In this document: positions 42,518 through 53,660 of the stretch, piece after piece
Layout of the letters: the number at the start of each line of letters is the position of its first letter
How positions within the stretch are numbered: position 1 is the first letter of the stretch
From: Trichodelitschia bisporula
Taxonomy: Eukaryota; Ascomycota; Dothideomycetes; Phaeotrichales; Phaeotrichaceae
DNA length: 64,000 nt
Assembly: GCA_010356995.1 (NCBI GenBank)
Contig: ML996688.1
Location: 1,462,579 to 1,526,578 of the forward strand
Direction: 5' to 3'
Made by a program: the position numbers and the translations under genes
Notes under the pieces: model-generated
Told to the model about the DNA's origin: nothing
What the model saw: only the letters and a program-made list of their open reading frames with translations
The model's database searches: none

Positions 42518-44134
42518 TCACCGTCTTCCCCTTACGGCAGCCTTTCCGCCCTTATTTCGGTCCCGGTCCTCCTTTCGCGGACCCTTCTCAACACCCAACT
42601 CTCTGGCCTTTTCGCGAGGATCAATCACCACCAGTTCATCCTGATTCTTCCTTCGCCATTCCAGGTCTTTGCCTAACCGGTCCTTGTCGAAGTTTAGCCT
42701 GTGCGCCATCCATGCAGGACCAAAGTCCTCATTATCTTCGTCTCCTCCGGCAGCCTTGTCCCACTTGGTACATGACTGGCAGTTGACAATGAAGTGCAGG
42801 TCGCAAAGCGCCTCCTCTTCACCATCCACTTCGGCGGCGGCGTGTGGTTCATCTGTTGGTGCTACAGGCTCGCTACCATTCTCCGCTAGAGGCTCCTCTG
42901 CTGGAATGGTCTCCAGCTTTTCCTTGAAAGCCTTGAACATGTCCAATGTCTGACGCTTCTCCTTTGAGCTGACCGCTCCTCGCTTCCTCCCACGTGTAGA
43001 AGTCTCGGGAATCAACGCCTCCAGTGCAGTCTTCTTGCTCGCAGCAGGGGCAGCCACTGCTAGGCCGGTGCGGCGCATAGACGCTTTGAGTTCGGCAATT
43101 TGAGCATTGGTTCGAGAGACCAGGTCTGATACCTTCGATGCTTCTGGAGACTCCGCACTGGATGCATCGGAATCGGAACCAGAATCAGATGGTGATGGCG
43201 ACCGTTGTTTTGGCTTGGGTGCGGAAGATAGCGATCTCCTCTTAGACTCGCGCGCAGGCGATGGTGCCTTTTGCTTAGGCTTGCGGGTCGGAGGCGGAGG
43301 CGACTGCGACTTCGGTTCTGTGGGAGAAGGACGCACAGAGAGTGTTGAGCGAGCTTCGAGGACAGGCCTCGCGTCTCTGGGAGGTGCTTTGGGCATCGGC
43401 GGATTGTTGAGCACATCTCCGTCCTCAAACCCAGCGCTGACGAGTTTGGGATTGAACTTCGGCTTCTTCATAGTAGGCGCCACCTCTTCATCCCCATCGT
43501 CTCCTGCGAAGCTCAGAAGCGCCTTGCCCGCTTTCCGCTTCGGCTTCTTAACCTCCTTCTTCTCCGGAGCCGTCGGCTGTGCCCTTTGCATCCGCTTGAC
43601 CATGTCGTCAAATGGATTCACTAAGATCTCAGTTCCTGTGATCTTGTACGGGTAAAGAGGCCTGTCGCCGCCTTCCTGCGCCAGCTCGCCCTCGGCCATC
43701 TTCATGAGGTTGTAGATCGTGTCGCCCTCAATGCGCCCAAACATCGTGTTCTTCCCAATCAACTCCGGGGTTTCGCCCAACGTGAAGAAGAACTGGCTCC
43801 CATTATCATCCTTCTTCCCGCTGTTCGCCATGCCCAGTAACCCGCGCCGATTGAACTTCAGCCGGCTGTGGAACTCGTCGGCAAACGGTTCGCCATCGTA
43901 GCTGCTTTCGCCGCCGGAGCCCGTCCCCGTAGGATCACCGCCTTGCAGCACGAAGCCAGGCACCAGGCGATGGAATATGGTGCCATCGTAGTAACCGTCG
44001 AGGCAGAGCTGCAGGAAGTTGCGCGACGTGACGGGGGTCTGCTTGGCGAAGAGTTCGATGGAGAGGTCGCCGCCGGTGGTTTGAAGGAGGACTTTGGCCG
44101 TCGGTTGCGGCTCGAGGTTATATTTTGTACTCAT
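42518..44134 (-). CDS. cwc27: Spliceosome-associated cyclophilin Cwc27
   Basis: A single-exon gene of 538 residues starting MSTKYNLEPQPTAKVLLQTT. The cyclophilin domain (about residues 12-175) contains FHRLVPGFVLQGGDPTGTGS, GESSYDGEPFADEFHSRLKF, FNRRGLLGMANSGKKDDNGS and SQFFFTLGETPELIGKNTMF, and ends with ILVNPFDDMVKR, a pattern specific to Cwc27. The position of the usual Trp that binds cyclosporin falls in TPELIGKN and is not Trp, as in other Cwc27 proteins. The C-terminal two-thirds are Ser/Pro/Lys-rich with a later charged helical region (ALCDLHFIVNCQSCTKW, then RLNFDKDRLGKDLEWRRKN). It joins the spliceosome around activation with Cwc22/eIF4A3. The family call is strong; catalytic activity is not shown. 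Confidence 0.95.
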   Translation of the reverse strand: MSTKYNLEPQPTAKVLLQTTGGDLSIELFAKQTPVTSRNFLQLCLDGYYDGTIFHRLVPGFVLQGGDPTGTGSGGESSYDGEPFADEFHSRLKFNRRGLLGMANSGKKDDNGSQFFFTLGETPELIGKNTMFGRIEGDTIYNLMKMAEGELAQEGGDRPLYPYKITGTEILVNPFDDMVKRMQRAQPTAPEKKEVKKPKRKAGKALLSFAGDDGDEEVAPTMKKPKFNPKLVSAGFEDGDVLNNPPMPKAPPRDARPVLEARSTLSVRPSPTEPKSQSPPPPTRKPKQKAPSPARESKRRSLSSAPKPKQRSPSPSDSGSDSDASSAESPEASKVSDLVSRTNAQIAELKASMRRTGLAVAAPAASKKTALEALIPETSTRGRKRGAVSSKEKRQTLDMFKAFKEKLETIPAEEPLAENGSEPVAPTDEPHAAAEVDGEEEALCDLHFIVNCQSCTKWDKAAGGDEDNEDFGPAWMAHRLNFDKDRLGKDLEWRRKNQDELVVIDPREKARELGVEKGPRKEDRDRNKGGKAAVRGRR

Positions 44135-44559
44135 GGCGTCGGCATATGGATGGCAGCCTCGTGTGATGTTGTGGATGCTGGAAAGTCGAGGCTATGGTGC
44201 GGAGATGCAAGGGACGCGGATGCACGTTTTCGCGCTGGCACGAGTTGTGGAGTGTTGAGATCAGCCAGGCGCGACGTCACAAGCTTGGGGCAGCTGAGTC
44301 CCTGGTCAAAAAGGTACAAAAAGGCATCACGCTCCGGTTAGTCGATGCTACATCTTCAAATTCCTTTCCTATCCCCCCCTAGAAAGTGTGAATGCGATGT
44401 TTCCCTGTAAACCGGTCCTTTAGAAACGGGAATTTACATCAGACCTCTCCGTGGGAAGCAAATCTTAGAGCCGGGCACTGGCCATAAATTCAACACCCTC
44501 TACTTCTCAACCAAAATCTTCACACCCAGCTCTGCGAAAGCATAGCAAGTACAGTCGCC
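44135..44559. promoter_or_regulatory. Shared divergent promoter of cwc27 and ale1
   Basis: 425 nt between start codons that face away from each other. No clear TATA or CCAAT element was recognised, and no coding potential. Confidence 0.5.
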
Positions 44560-46471
44560 ATGTTACCTGGCATGGACTCCCGTATGTCTTTGATCCTGTG
44601 AAGATCGTTAATTGACCCAGCTAAACTGATTTAGCGTTCATATATGTTGCCAACAAGCTTGGTGCATCCTCAGATGAGCGTAAGGACACGATGTCTCCCC
44701 GATTTGGACAGCCTGACACCGAGCAGTTAAATTGATATTCTCGTTTTTGCTGTCCTACCCGCTCGCAGCAGTTCTGAAGAGGATTCCGGACAGCAAACCC
44801 TGGCAGAAGAATATCTTCATCGTTGGGTATGACGAGTCTGGCTCCCTATTTAGAATCTCACTCATAGTACAGCGTCTCCCTCTTCTATCTTGTTGGCTTG
44901 TTTGACCTGTGGGACGGGCTTTGGACATTATTCGTAAGCTCAGCCGGGTCATACGCCATTGCCTACTTCATCGATGGCTCGTTCATGCCATGGGTCGGCT
45001 TCGCCTTCATGATGGGCCACATGGCTGTCAATCACATTTATCGCCAGCTCGCAGCCAACCCTTCAGGTGTAGATATTACCGGTACGTGCTCCATTATTTC
45101 GGGCTGTTCAAGCTGACTCCGTATAGGGGCTCAAATGGTCCTGGTCATGAAGGTCCGTTACCGTAATGAAAGCAAAAAGAGGCAGCTGACTGACCCTTCT
45201 AGCTCACCGCATTCTGCTGGAACGTCCATGATGGCCGGCTACCGGCAAACGAACTTTCGGACTTTCAAAAAGAGCGTGCTATCAGGCAGCTCCCGGATCT
45301 GCTTGATTACGCGGGCTATGTGTTATTCTTCCCAAGCCTGTTCGCTGGTCCGGCCTTTGACTACGTCGACTACCGGCAGTACATCAGTACTTCGATGTTC
45401 AAGCTCCCCCCCGGTGTCGACCCCTCCAAGGCCCCTCCTACCCGCAAGAAGCGCAAGATCCCCCGCAGCGGCCGTCCGGCATCCTGGAAAGCCGCCCAAG
45501 GTCTCTTCTGGATCGTCCTCTTCCTGCAATTCTCCGGGCGCTATAACCCGGAGAAGCTGCTCTCAGACAGGTTCCTAGAATACGGCTTCGTACGACGCGT
45601 CGGCTTCCTCTGGGCGCTCGGCTTCACGACCCGCACGAAGTACTACGGCGTCTGGGCGCTAACCGAGGGCGCATGTATCCTCTCGGGCATCGGCTACGCC
45701 GGCATCGACGCGAAGACCGGCCGCGCGAAATGGGATAGGCTCGTGAACGTCATCCCGCAGGAAATCGAGCTCGCGCAGAACACGCGAGCGTTCCTCGGGT
45801 CCTGGAACATCAACACTAACTCCTGGCTGCGCAACTACATGTACCTGCGCGTGACGCCCAAGGGCAAAAAGCCCGGCTTCCGCGCCACGTTGGCGACTTT
45901 TGTGACTAGCGCCTTTTGGCATGGCTTTTACCCCGGGTACTACCTGGCCTTCGTGCTGGCCAGTTTTCTGCAAACAATTGCGAAGCACGGGCGCCGCCTT
46001 TTCCGCCCTTTCTTCCTCACGCCCGACAGCACGGCGCCCACCCAGTACAAGATCTACTACGACGTGTTCACGTGGGTCGTCACGCAGGCTGCGTTCGCCT
46101 TCACCGTCCAACCGTTCATACTCCTCACCCTCGCCGCCACGGTTAAGTGCTGGGCGCGCGTGTACTTCTACGGCATCGTAGGCGTGATCGCGTGCTTTGC
46201 GTTCTTGAATTCACCGGCTAAGCTCGCCGTGGTTAAGCGCCTGAAGATGCGCAATCAGCCTGGGGGAATTCAGCGCGCGGCGAGTGCGGAGGTTCTGCCG
46301 GGTGGCACCCTTGGGCTGCCGGATGATCCGGAGAAGGAGGTCGAGGATATGGTGGTTGAGGTTAGGGCGGAGATTGAGCGGATGAAGCGTGAGGGTCGCG
46401 GGTCGATTGATGTGCCTGATGTGAGGGCGATGGTGCAGGAGAGGTTGAGGAGGAGGGGGAAGTTGGTGTAG
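44560..46471 (+). CDS. ale1: Lysophospholipid acyltransferase Ale1 (MBOAT family)
   Basis: Six exons: 44560..44581, 44635..44679, 44727..44826, 44873..45081, 45127..45152 and 45203..46471, giving 556 residues. Exon 1 encodes only MLPGMDS plus one base, and exon 5 only 26 nt (through AQMVLVMK). Rebuilt landmarks are ASSDELKLIFSFLLSYPLAA, VSLFYLVGLFDLWDGLWTLF, HMAVNHIYRQL and TAFCWNVHDGRL, then FFPSLFAGPAFDYVDYRQY. The MBOAT active site is present: Asn in SWNINTNSWLRNYMYLR and His in TSAFWHGFYPGYYLAF. The protein is multi-pass in the ER and re-acylates lysophosphatidylcholine, -ethanolamine and other lysophospholipids. Intron 3 was placed at GTATGA...TACAG, since this keeps both consensus sites and the family spacing. 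All introns are 45-53 nt. The C-terminus is a charged helix. Confidence 0.94.
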
Positions 46472-46716
46472 CCGCTAGGTGTTGGGACGTTGGAAAAGTG
46501 GAGTTGGGGGAGGTTGCCTTGCATGGCTTGCGGGTGTTACTGGAAGGTGGTGGGTTGTTTATGAGCGATGCTCGGTTAGTTCCCCTGCTTCATGGCCTTG
46601 CTAGCCACGATGACGCCTCGAGTGTCAAATATTGGGTATTATACGCCTACATATGCCTGGTTGCCCGCTCCTTCTAAGTCGTGAGACGTCACAGTCGTCA
46701 AATCGCCGTCTCACCT

Positions 46717-47469
46717 TTACAGAGCTACTGTAGGCACCTCAGCATCCCGCAGCACAGCACCCTTTCCCCCCAAATTCCGCACCTTGTCCACCATGGTACT
46801 ATCCTCACGGATGAGACCTACTCCATTACCCGCAAATGTATTGCCCACATCCGCCCACGCACCAGGATCAACCGGCTTCGTCCCCTCAGCGATGACGTAT
46901 GTCGCAAAGCCCTCCTTCGCCGCATCCAGCGCCGTAAACTTGACGCAGTAATCCAGCGCCAGCCCCACGATGAAGACGTGTGTGACCTCCGCCGCGCGGA
47001 GCATATCCGCCAGTCCACTCCGCGAGACCGTGGGTGAGAGAAAGGGATCCGCAAACGCGGAGTACATTTCCACGCGCGGGTCCTGCCCCTTCTCGACGAC
47101 GTGCTGCACGCGGTCGATATCCAGCTCCGGAACCAGGGCCGCGCCCGACGTGTGCTGGACGCAGTGATTCGGCCAGAGGCGGGTGGTTTGGGTCTCAGAG
47201 GGATTGTGCGGATTGGTGATTGTGATTTCGTTGGTGAAGGGCATGTTGTTGGGGGCCGGGTGGTTGGAGGCGAAGGAGATGTGGTTTGCTGGGTGCCAGT
47301 CTTTGGTTGCGATGCGGACGGCGAAGGGGAGGCTGAGGAGGCGGTTTATGGTGGGTGTGATGGAGCGGGCGTCGGGGACGGCGAGGGAGCCGTTGGGGGG
47401 GCAGAAGTCTTCTTGGAAGTCGACGATGATGAGGGCGGGGGTGAAGCGGATTGGGATTGGGTCTGTCAT
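46717..47469 (-). CDS. pnc1: Nicotinamidase Pnc1
   Basis: A single-exon gene of 250 residues from ATG 47469. It deamidates nicotinamide to nicotinate for NAD salvage and relieves sirtuin inhibition. The isochorismatase fold begins FTPALIIVDFQEDFCPPNGS with catalytic Asp17. Metal ligands are Asp57, His59 and His63 in TKDWHPANHISF. Catalytic Lys127 lies in VVEKGQDPRVEMYSAF, and nucleophile Cys175 in GLALDYCVKFTALDA. In-frame ATGs at 47517 and 47649 would add 16 or 60 residues; the longer one starts with a hydrophobic run (MPSILLCSLPSTILVLHH), but the family starts close to 47469, so I treat them as leader sequence. No C-terminal peroxisome signal is present (ends TVAL). Confidence 0.93.
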   Translation of the reverse strand: MTDPIPIRFTPALIIVDFQEDFCPPNGSLAVPDARSITPTINRLLSLPFAVRIATKDWHPANHISFASNHPAPNNMPFTNEITITNPHNPSETQTTRLWPNHCVQHTSGAALVPELDIDRVQHVVEKGQDPRVEMYSAFADPFLSPTVSRSGLADMLRAAEVTHVFIVGLALDYCVKFTALDAAKEGFATYVIAEGTKPVDPGAWADVGNTFAGNGVGLIREDSTMVDKVRNLGGKGAVLRDAEVPTVAL

Positions 47470-48406
47470 GCTGGAGATGGTAATGTGGGGGTTGAGGTTG
47501 TGTAGAGCCGTGGTCATAGAGAGAGGTGGTACGGAGTTCGTTAAGAGCGGGGGTTGAGGGTGATGTGGGCATGAAAGGAGCATCAGAAGGGTCGTATGAT
47601 GTAATACGAGTATGGTAGAAGGAAGGGAGCAAAGGAGGATACTTGGCATCGTGTGTTTAAGGTTAATCTTGAGAGTCTCTGACTCTCTTCCTCTCGTTTT
47701 CAACTTCAATCTTCAGTTCACACAGATGTCTTTGCCTGTGTATGAGCCTTTGCTCCCATCAGAGGGGTCTAGGTAGTACATCCGTAGCTGTACAAGCTTG
47801 GGAGCGTTTGTAGGTATTTGGTGGGGGGAGAGATCGGGACCCAGGGTAGAGGTAACGGCGCGGTTTACTAGCGGGGTGCCGAATGACGCGCCGGGTGACG
47901 CGTATTATGGCGGGCTTACGACTTTGTCTAGACGTCAAGAGATATATAAGGAGGGGAGAAAGGTCGGAAAGGTGAACAGGACAACTGCAAAGACATGTCA
48001 AAGTTGTTAGAATTGAAGCTGAATCTCTCTCCGTGTGTTGGGCGCGCGCCCTTGAAGCTGGCACCCCCCGAGCGGTGCGGCTCTCCCCCCTCTCGCTCCA
48101 GGCTCGACGAATTGGACGAGTTCAGCTTTGCTCTGTTTCTTTCGCGCTGAACGCCCCTCGGGAAAACAGAGGGAGAGAGAGAGAAAGTTCTACCTACATT
48201 GTTCACAATGAATCCCTGAGGGAAAGGAAAGAAGACAATCGTTACGGTAGTCTTTTGATCCACTGCAGCTAGTATTCCTCGGTCGCTTCAAACTCCTCTC
48301 CGTCAACTCTTCTAGAACTACATCTCATCTTCATTCTGCTCGCCAACCCCCGTCCGTCTGCAGTAGCTTCACAACGGCGTTGGCCGTGCCCTTTTTCGTC
48401 AAAGCA
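47470..48406. promoter_or_regulatory. Divergent intergenic region of pnc1 and the Zn2Cys6 factor gene
   Basis: About 0.94 kb between opposed start codons. The half near pnc1 contains the in-frame upstream ATGs noted for that gene. No RNA gene or repeat is supported. Confidence 0.4.
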
Positions 48407-51320
48407 ATGGAAAGCGCCGCAGGTACGACAGAACAGCAGCAGCATCAGCATCAGCATCAGCTCCATGTCAGCTCACTCCACGAAGGGGGACCGCCTGCGC
48501 GAAAGCTTCAAAAGGTGTCGCACCAAGGCACCGGCGCCGGTGCAGACGACGACGACTACTCAAACTCGGTGTTGAGGAAGCTCAACGCTTCATCGCGAAC
48601 AGGTCAGGCATGCGACCGTTGCAAGGTAAGTCGTCGCCAATCTTTCTTCTCTCCCCACGAATTGTCATGGTGCGAAGTCAACTTTAAGCTACGCCCCGCA
48701 CCTTTTCTGTCCTTCAATTCATCCTCTTTTCGTCCGGATCAGCCCGTCGGGATGGACTTATCGGGATGGCCGTACCAATTGCGTCCGCCCATCTCGCCCC
48801 GTCCCCCTTCCCCCCCTCTCTGATCCAACCGCACCCGCTCCCTTGGTGCCGCGCCGCATAAGCAGACGCTAAAAGGCTAACCCGTCGTGATTTCTAGGTC
48901 CGTAAGATACGATGCGACTCCACTGCTGGCGGCTGCAGCCCGTGCCGCCAGGCGCAGGCCACTTGCAAGACAACGGACCGAATCACTGGTCGCGCCACGA
49001 TTCGCGGCCACACTGACAAGTTGGAGGCGGAAAACCTCATCTTGCGCGCCAAAGTCAATGAGCAGCACCGCAAGCTGCTGGACGCTGGTATCCCGGTCGA
49101 TGACCTTCAAATACACGCTCACAACACCCCCTTTGCTTCCACGTCACCCGTCGGCAGCGTCTCCGGTCGCGTCAGCGCCTGGGATGCTCCACCGCCGCCG
49201 AATGGAAACCACTCGCCCTTCGGGCCCGGGCCGGCTTCTGCCTCTGCATCGGCTCCCGCGCCTCGGACGCGCGGCTTCTTCGACCAATTCTCCAGTACCA
49301 ATGTCGCGGCGCAGCCAAATACCGGCCTCAGTATCTTCCGCGGCACGAAGATGTCGCTGTTCGGCTGGCAGTGCGACCTGACGGAGCTGGTGGACGAGGC
49401 CGAGGATCCCGACTCGCCGACGTCGTACGACGGCTTCATGAAGCACATCTTCCACCGGGTACCACCCACGGGACCGGCACCGCTGCCGCCGACATTAGAA
49501 GACGCCAAGCCGTACGCTAACTGGTACTTTAACTTCTTGAATGCGTATACGCCCGTCTTACATAAACCCGACATGTTTGCTCTCCTTGCCGAAGTCTACA
49601 CCGACCCGACGCCCGGTCCGCGGCAGGGCAGGACCGTGGCCCAGGAAGTCATGCTCCATATGATGTTTTGCCAAATCAAGTACCAGACCGGTCAGCGTAA
49701 CAGGCGTACAGCGGCAATGGACGAGGCCATGGCGCATTTCAAATACAGCCTAAAGTTCTGGTTCGAGTTGTGCCAGAGCCAGACCCTCCAGGACGTCCAA
49801 GCGCTGGCCATGATAACCGTTCAACTGCGCAACTTTCCAGCTCCAGGCGCGGCATGGTATGCAACGCAGAACGTGCTCTCGCTCGCCGTCGAGTTGGGCC
49901 TCCACCGGTCTGCAAACGCCTGGTCCGCCATTGACCGCCGCGAGATGAGCGAGCACGAGATCGAGATGCGCAAGCGTGTCTTCTGGATCTTGTACGGGCT
50001 CTCCGTGGGCATCAACGTGCGGCTAGGCCGACCAGCCCCGATGCGCGCCGACGACATCGATATCGAGTTCCCGCGCCCTGTCAACGATAATCTGCCTGAG
50101 GAGGAGGACCGCCTCAGCGAATTTGGCAAGTGTACCTTCCATGTCGGCATATCCGTGTGCCGTATCTTGGCGCTCTTCGGAGAGATGTACACGACGCTGT
50201 ACACGGTGCGCGGATTTTCCCCGCAGCAGTACGACGCGCACGTGGCGCGGCTCGAGGCCGACCTGCGGACATGGCGCAGCTTGATCCATCCCGAACTTGT
50301 TGACCCGGACCGCGCAAAGGGCGAGGCGCAGGTCTTCAGCCTGTTCCTGTCGTTCTTTGACCTCGAGTTCCAGTTCTTTCTGCGCCATCCCGTCATCTTC
50401 CCTCCTGCCAACCAGGTACAGTATCGCGCCAATCTCGTGACGACCCTCGGCGTCATCACCAAGATGCTGGGAGTCCTGAGCCGCATCCGTGACGTCAAGT
50501 GCCTCGACGTACCGTGGATCACGGTTATCGTATTCCTGGCTAGCATTTTTACGGCATTATTCGCGCAGGACCAGCGTAAGGATGAGATCACACAGCAGGA
50601 AGTGACGCAGCTCGGCGACGACATGGAGGTGTGGATCGGCATCCTGGGCGACGTGGCCGTCATCCATGGTAAGCCATTGCATCTCGTTCCTTTTTCGCAT
50701 CTAACCCCGCAGGCATGAGCAACCGCCTCCAAGGCCACATCGCCGAAATAGTGCACCACGTCATCTCCAACATCTCCAACGAAGTGCACGCCGCCGCCGC
50801 CGCCGCCGCCGCCAAATCCCTGCACCAACAACACGACGCCTACCCCCCCGAACACAAGCCCTACCTCCCGCCCCAGCCCTACCCTCCCCAACCCGCCTCC
50901 TACCCAGACTCCTACCCGCCCGACCCAACTTACCCCCCGGACACCTACCCATCCCAAGGCCTCTACCCCGTCCCCGCGGCCCAGGATCCGCAACTCCCGC
51001 AAAGCCACGTCCTGGCCCCGCAGCCCGCGCCGCAGATCTACGGGTATTACCCGCCGGCCGCCGTGGTGCCCGCGCAGCAGCAGCCGCCGCAACAACCGGC
51101 GGCGGAGTGGCTCCGCTGGGCGGGACCCAATTTGGCCGGGTTTCCCCAGGTGAGTAATGGGGCGCAGGCGGCGGGGAGTCCGCGTGGGGAGTTTCCGCGT
51201 GAGGCGAGGACGTTGGTGGAACTTAGGGGGGGTGGGCCGGCACCGCAGGAGGATGAGGCGAGTGCTTGGCCGAGCATTGTGTATATGCTTGGGCCAGGGG
51301 ATGGGGGGAGGGGGGCTTAG
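48407..51320 (+). CDS. Zn2Cys6 transcription factor with fungal-specific regulatory domain
   Basis: Three exons: 48407..48625, 48898..50668 and 50713..51320, giving 865 residues. The zinc cluster is split by a 272-nt intron: ACDRCK in exon 1 and VRKIRCD...GGCSPCRQAQATC in exon 2, with spacing C-x2-C-x6-C-x6-C-x2-C-x6-C starting at residue 69. A helical segment follows (DKLEAENLILRAKVNEQHRK), likely for dimerisation. The fungal_trans domain spans about residues 250-520 (NWYFNFLNAYTPVLHKPDM; AVELGLHRSANAWSAIDRRE; VFWILYGLSVGINVRLGRPA). The third exon encodes an Ala run, then Pro/Tyr-rich and Gln/Pro-rich sequence, perhaps an activation region. The N-terminus has a Gln/His run. The ATG at 48407 is used; the frame above opens only with a TTG. 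The regulated genes are unknown. Confidence 0.9.
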
Positions 51321-52476
51321 GGGGTGAGGTGTGATGTGGGGTTTGAGTGGTATGCTGGGTTATAGGATGGGTGGGATGGCGCTTTTAGGGTCTACTAGGA
51401 CCTGGCATTGCTTCATCTGTGGGATTTCAAATCGGGAGGGTTGGTCATAGGTCTGTTTCTGTCAAAAGCGTTGCTTTGTTTCGTTTCTAGCATTGGGAGG
51501 CTGTCTGAACATCATTGCCCCCCCTTTGCCGGTTGGCGGGGCGGGTGTGGGAGATAGGTCTGTTGATGGAGATTTGCAGTGGATCTGTGCTTCCGCCGGC
51601 GAGGGGTTGAGTGAAGGCGTTTTTCTTGATATCCCACATCCTTCCAGACACATAATGGGGCGCGGATAGGGCCGCTGCTTCAAGGGTTGCGAGAAGGAGG
51701 AAATGAGTATATGAGAGCATACAAACACGTGACATACCTATCATGGCGATGATTGAAATGCAGCGGTGAAAAGTGAAAAAGTTACCAGCGTCATCGATTG
51801 AGCGAAGCCGATGTCTGAACTATCTCCAACCTCCAAATTGCTGCTTATTTTGATGCCCGTTACGCGCGATCCCTCGCTGACGTCCAAAGAGAGTGTGTAT
51901 GGCGTCGCGTGCGGTAAGGATCACCCCCGTAGGCCTCCGCGGTCGCGCATGGCGTTGCATAAAAAATGCCGTTGGTGCTTCAGCTCGGGCTCCTGCCTGC
52001 ATATCTTCAGCTTTGCGGTGAGCGGTTCATCCGCTTCACTCTTACCAACTCCACGCAAACGTGAGGCCGCACCGTCCCATCAGCCCCCAACTCCAACACG
52101 GCCTCAACCTTATGCTTGTCAGCACCAATTGCGGCTCGGATACTCGCCATGTGCGCGTGGCGATAAGATTCACCGAGTATGACGCCAGTTGGTGTAAGGG
52201 GATGGAGCAGCTAGGACCGGACCGTGCTTGCGGCGGCGGGTCCGCGTGCGGGGCGTTTACTCACCGTTTCTTTGTCTGCTAACGGATGTACTTTTGTCTA
52301 TCATTGTAATTTACGGAATGTAAACCCTCATCCTTCCCGTTCCCCTAACCCTTTCTCTCTTTGTTCATCCTATCCTCGATCCTGGGCCCAAACCCTTGGG
52401 CTTCAATTGACCCTCGCTTCAATTCCCCTCGCTGTGCTGCAATCCTTACGGAGGCCTAGTGCTCCTACCCGGCACA
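51321..52476. other. Intergenic stretch between the Zn2Cys6 factor and the DUF3605 gene
   Basis: About 1.16 kb with two genes on the same strand. It holds the 3' end of the first and the pyrimidine-rich leader of the second (52320-52440). No other gene is supported. Confidence 0.45.
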
Positions 52477-53226
52477 ATGCCCCACGAAGAACTCCCCTTC
52501 TGGAACGTCAACGTCCCGCGCCCCCTCCGCGTCCCCATCTGCCCGGACTGGCTCGCGAACGTGAGCGACAAGGATCGGGATATCATCGGGACATGGGACG
52601 CGGACTATGAGGACATGACCTGGGACGAAGTGCGCGGGATCATAAGTACTATCCCCCGTCCCTTATCCCAGAGCGAACACCGGAGCTAATGCTTTCCGCC
52701 AGGCGAGAACCGCATCGACCTCTTCCGCCGGCGTCCCTCGGACCTGCGCCGCTACCGCCACTTTATACATCTACTGAATAAGCATCATGGCTCGGTAATG
52801 GCCTTCATCCTCTCGCGGCGGCTCGGGTGGTCGGACCTCACCCCCGCGTGTAGCGTGCCCTTCACCGATCCCACCGATGTTAAAATCCTGTATAACGACT
52901 GGCCGTACGGTGTGGATGCGCGGATCGTGCATCTAGTCGTATGGACTAAGTTCGCGCTGGCGGAGACCGAGGACGGGGATTTAACGCCCCAGGCACGGGA
53001 AGCGGTGGAGGCGTACGTGGAGAGGGCGTTTGTAGAGAGGGTAGGGAGGGATCGCGTGGCTTGGTTTAAGAATTGGAGGAGTTTGAAGAGTGTGCATGCG
53101 GTAGAGCATTTTCATGTTATGCTGTACGAGCCGGAGGAGGCGTTTGTGAGGAGTGTTACGGGGGGGGATGTGCCGTTGTGTAAGAGGGTTGGGGAAGGGG
53201 AGGGTGTGCTTGAGCTGTTGCGATGA
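52477..53226 (+). CDS. DUF3605 protein (N-acetylglucosamine-induced protein 1 / Gig1-like)
   Basis: Two exons: 52477..52645 and 52703..53226, giving 230 residues. The 57-nt intron starts GTACTA, has GCTAATG as its branch site and ends CGCCAG; splicing joins DEVRGIIS to ENRIDLFRRRPSDLRRYRHF. Family landmarks are LPFWNVNVPRP, CPDWLANVSDKDRDII, GSVMAFILSRRLGW, ILYNDWPYGVDARIVHLVVW and AVEHFHVML. DUF3605 proteins are widespread in fungi. The Candida member Gig1 is induced by N-acetylglucosamine, but the biochemical role is unknown. The ATG at 52477 is the first ATG in frame. The domain call rests on remembered family patterns. Confidence 0.85.
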
Positions 53227-53660
53227 TTGTTGAGGGTATTTAGCGCGGTGTTCGGAGTGGTTCGTTCTCCTGGAGTGTGTAGATGGCTTACACTGGGTTT
53301 AGATACCGATCCTAGATGATAGACAGGCGTCCTATTCTTATTCCTATTCAATTCATTCAACCACTCTTTAGAACTAGAGGCCGTCACGGCATCAGGTCTG
53401 AACCCCCCCCCCTCACTCCCTGGATCATCACCGGTCCAGGGGTGGAGCTCCTATCTTGTACTCGGTCACCACCGGGGCTCTTGCCTTAGGGCAGGAGCCT
53501 AGGAGTCGGGGACTTGAAGCTTCCCTCCCCTCCCTCTCCTCACATCTCCTCAATTGAAGAGTCTTCAAACTCCAAAACCGATGGTATGGCTTCATAACAG
53601 AGGCTAGACAGGCGTCCTATTCATATCCCTATCCATTTCAATCAACCACTGAGCCTCTCT
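53227..53660. other. Convergent 3' region with a direct repeat pair
   Basis: 434 nt between the DUF3605 stop and the reductase stop. Two imperfect 46-nt direct repeats lie at 53321-53366 and 53606-53650. The segment between them has a run of nine C at 53401-53409 and no coding potential. Confidence 0.6.
53321..53650. repeat. Pair of imperfect 46-nt direct repeats flanking about 240 nt
   Basis: Both copies start AGACAGGCGTCCTATTC and end with TCAACCACT, with scattered differences in between. Copy 1 is 53321-53366 and copy 2 is 53606-53650. The second copy lies 11 nt from the reductase stop codon, so it is part of that gene's 3' end. The arrangement could be a local segmental duplication or the trace of a small insertion. 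Confidence 0.65.

Noticed and set aside
49821-51095. 424-codon minus-strand open frame
   Set aside because: It is antisense to the Zn2Cys6 factor, whose protein family is clear on the other strand.
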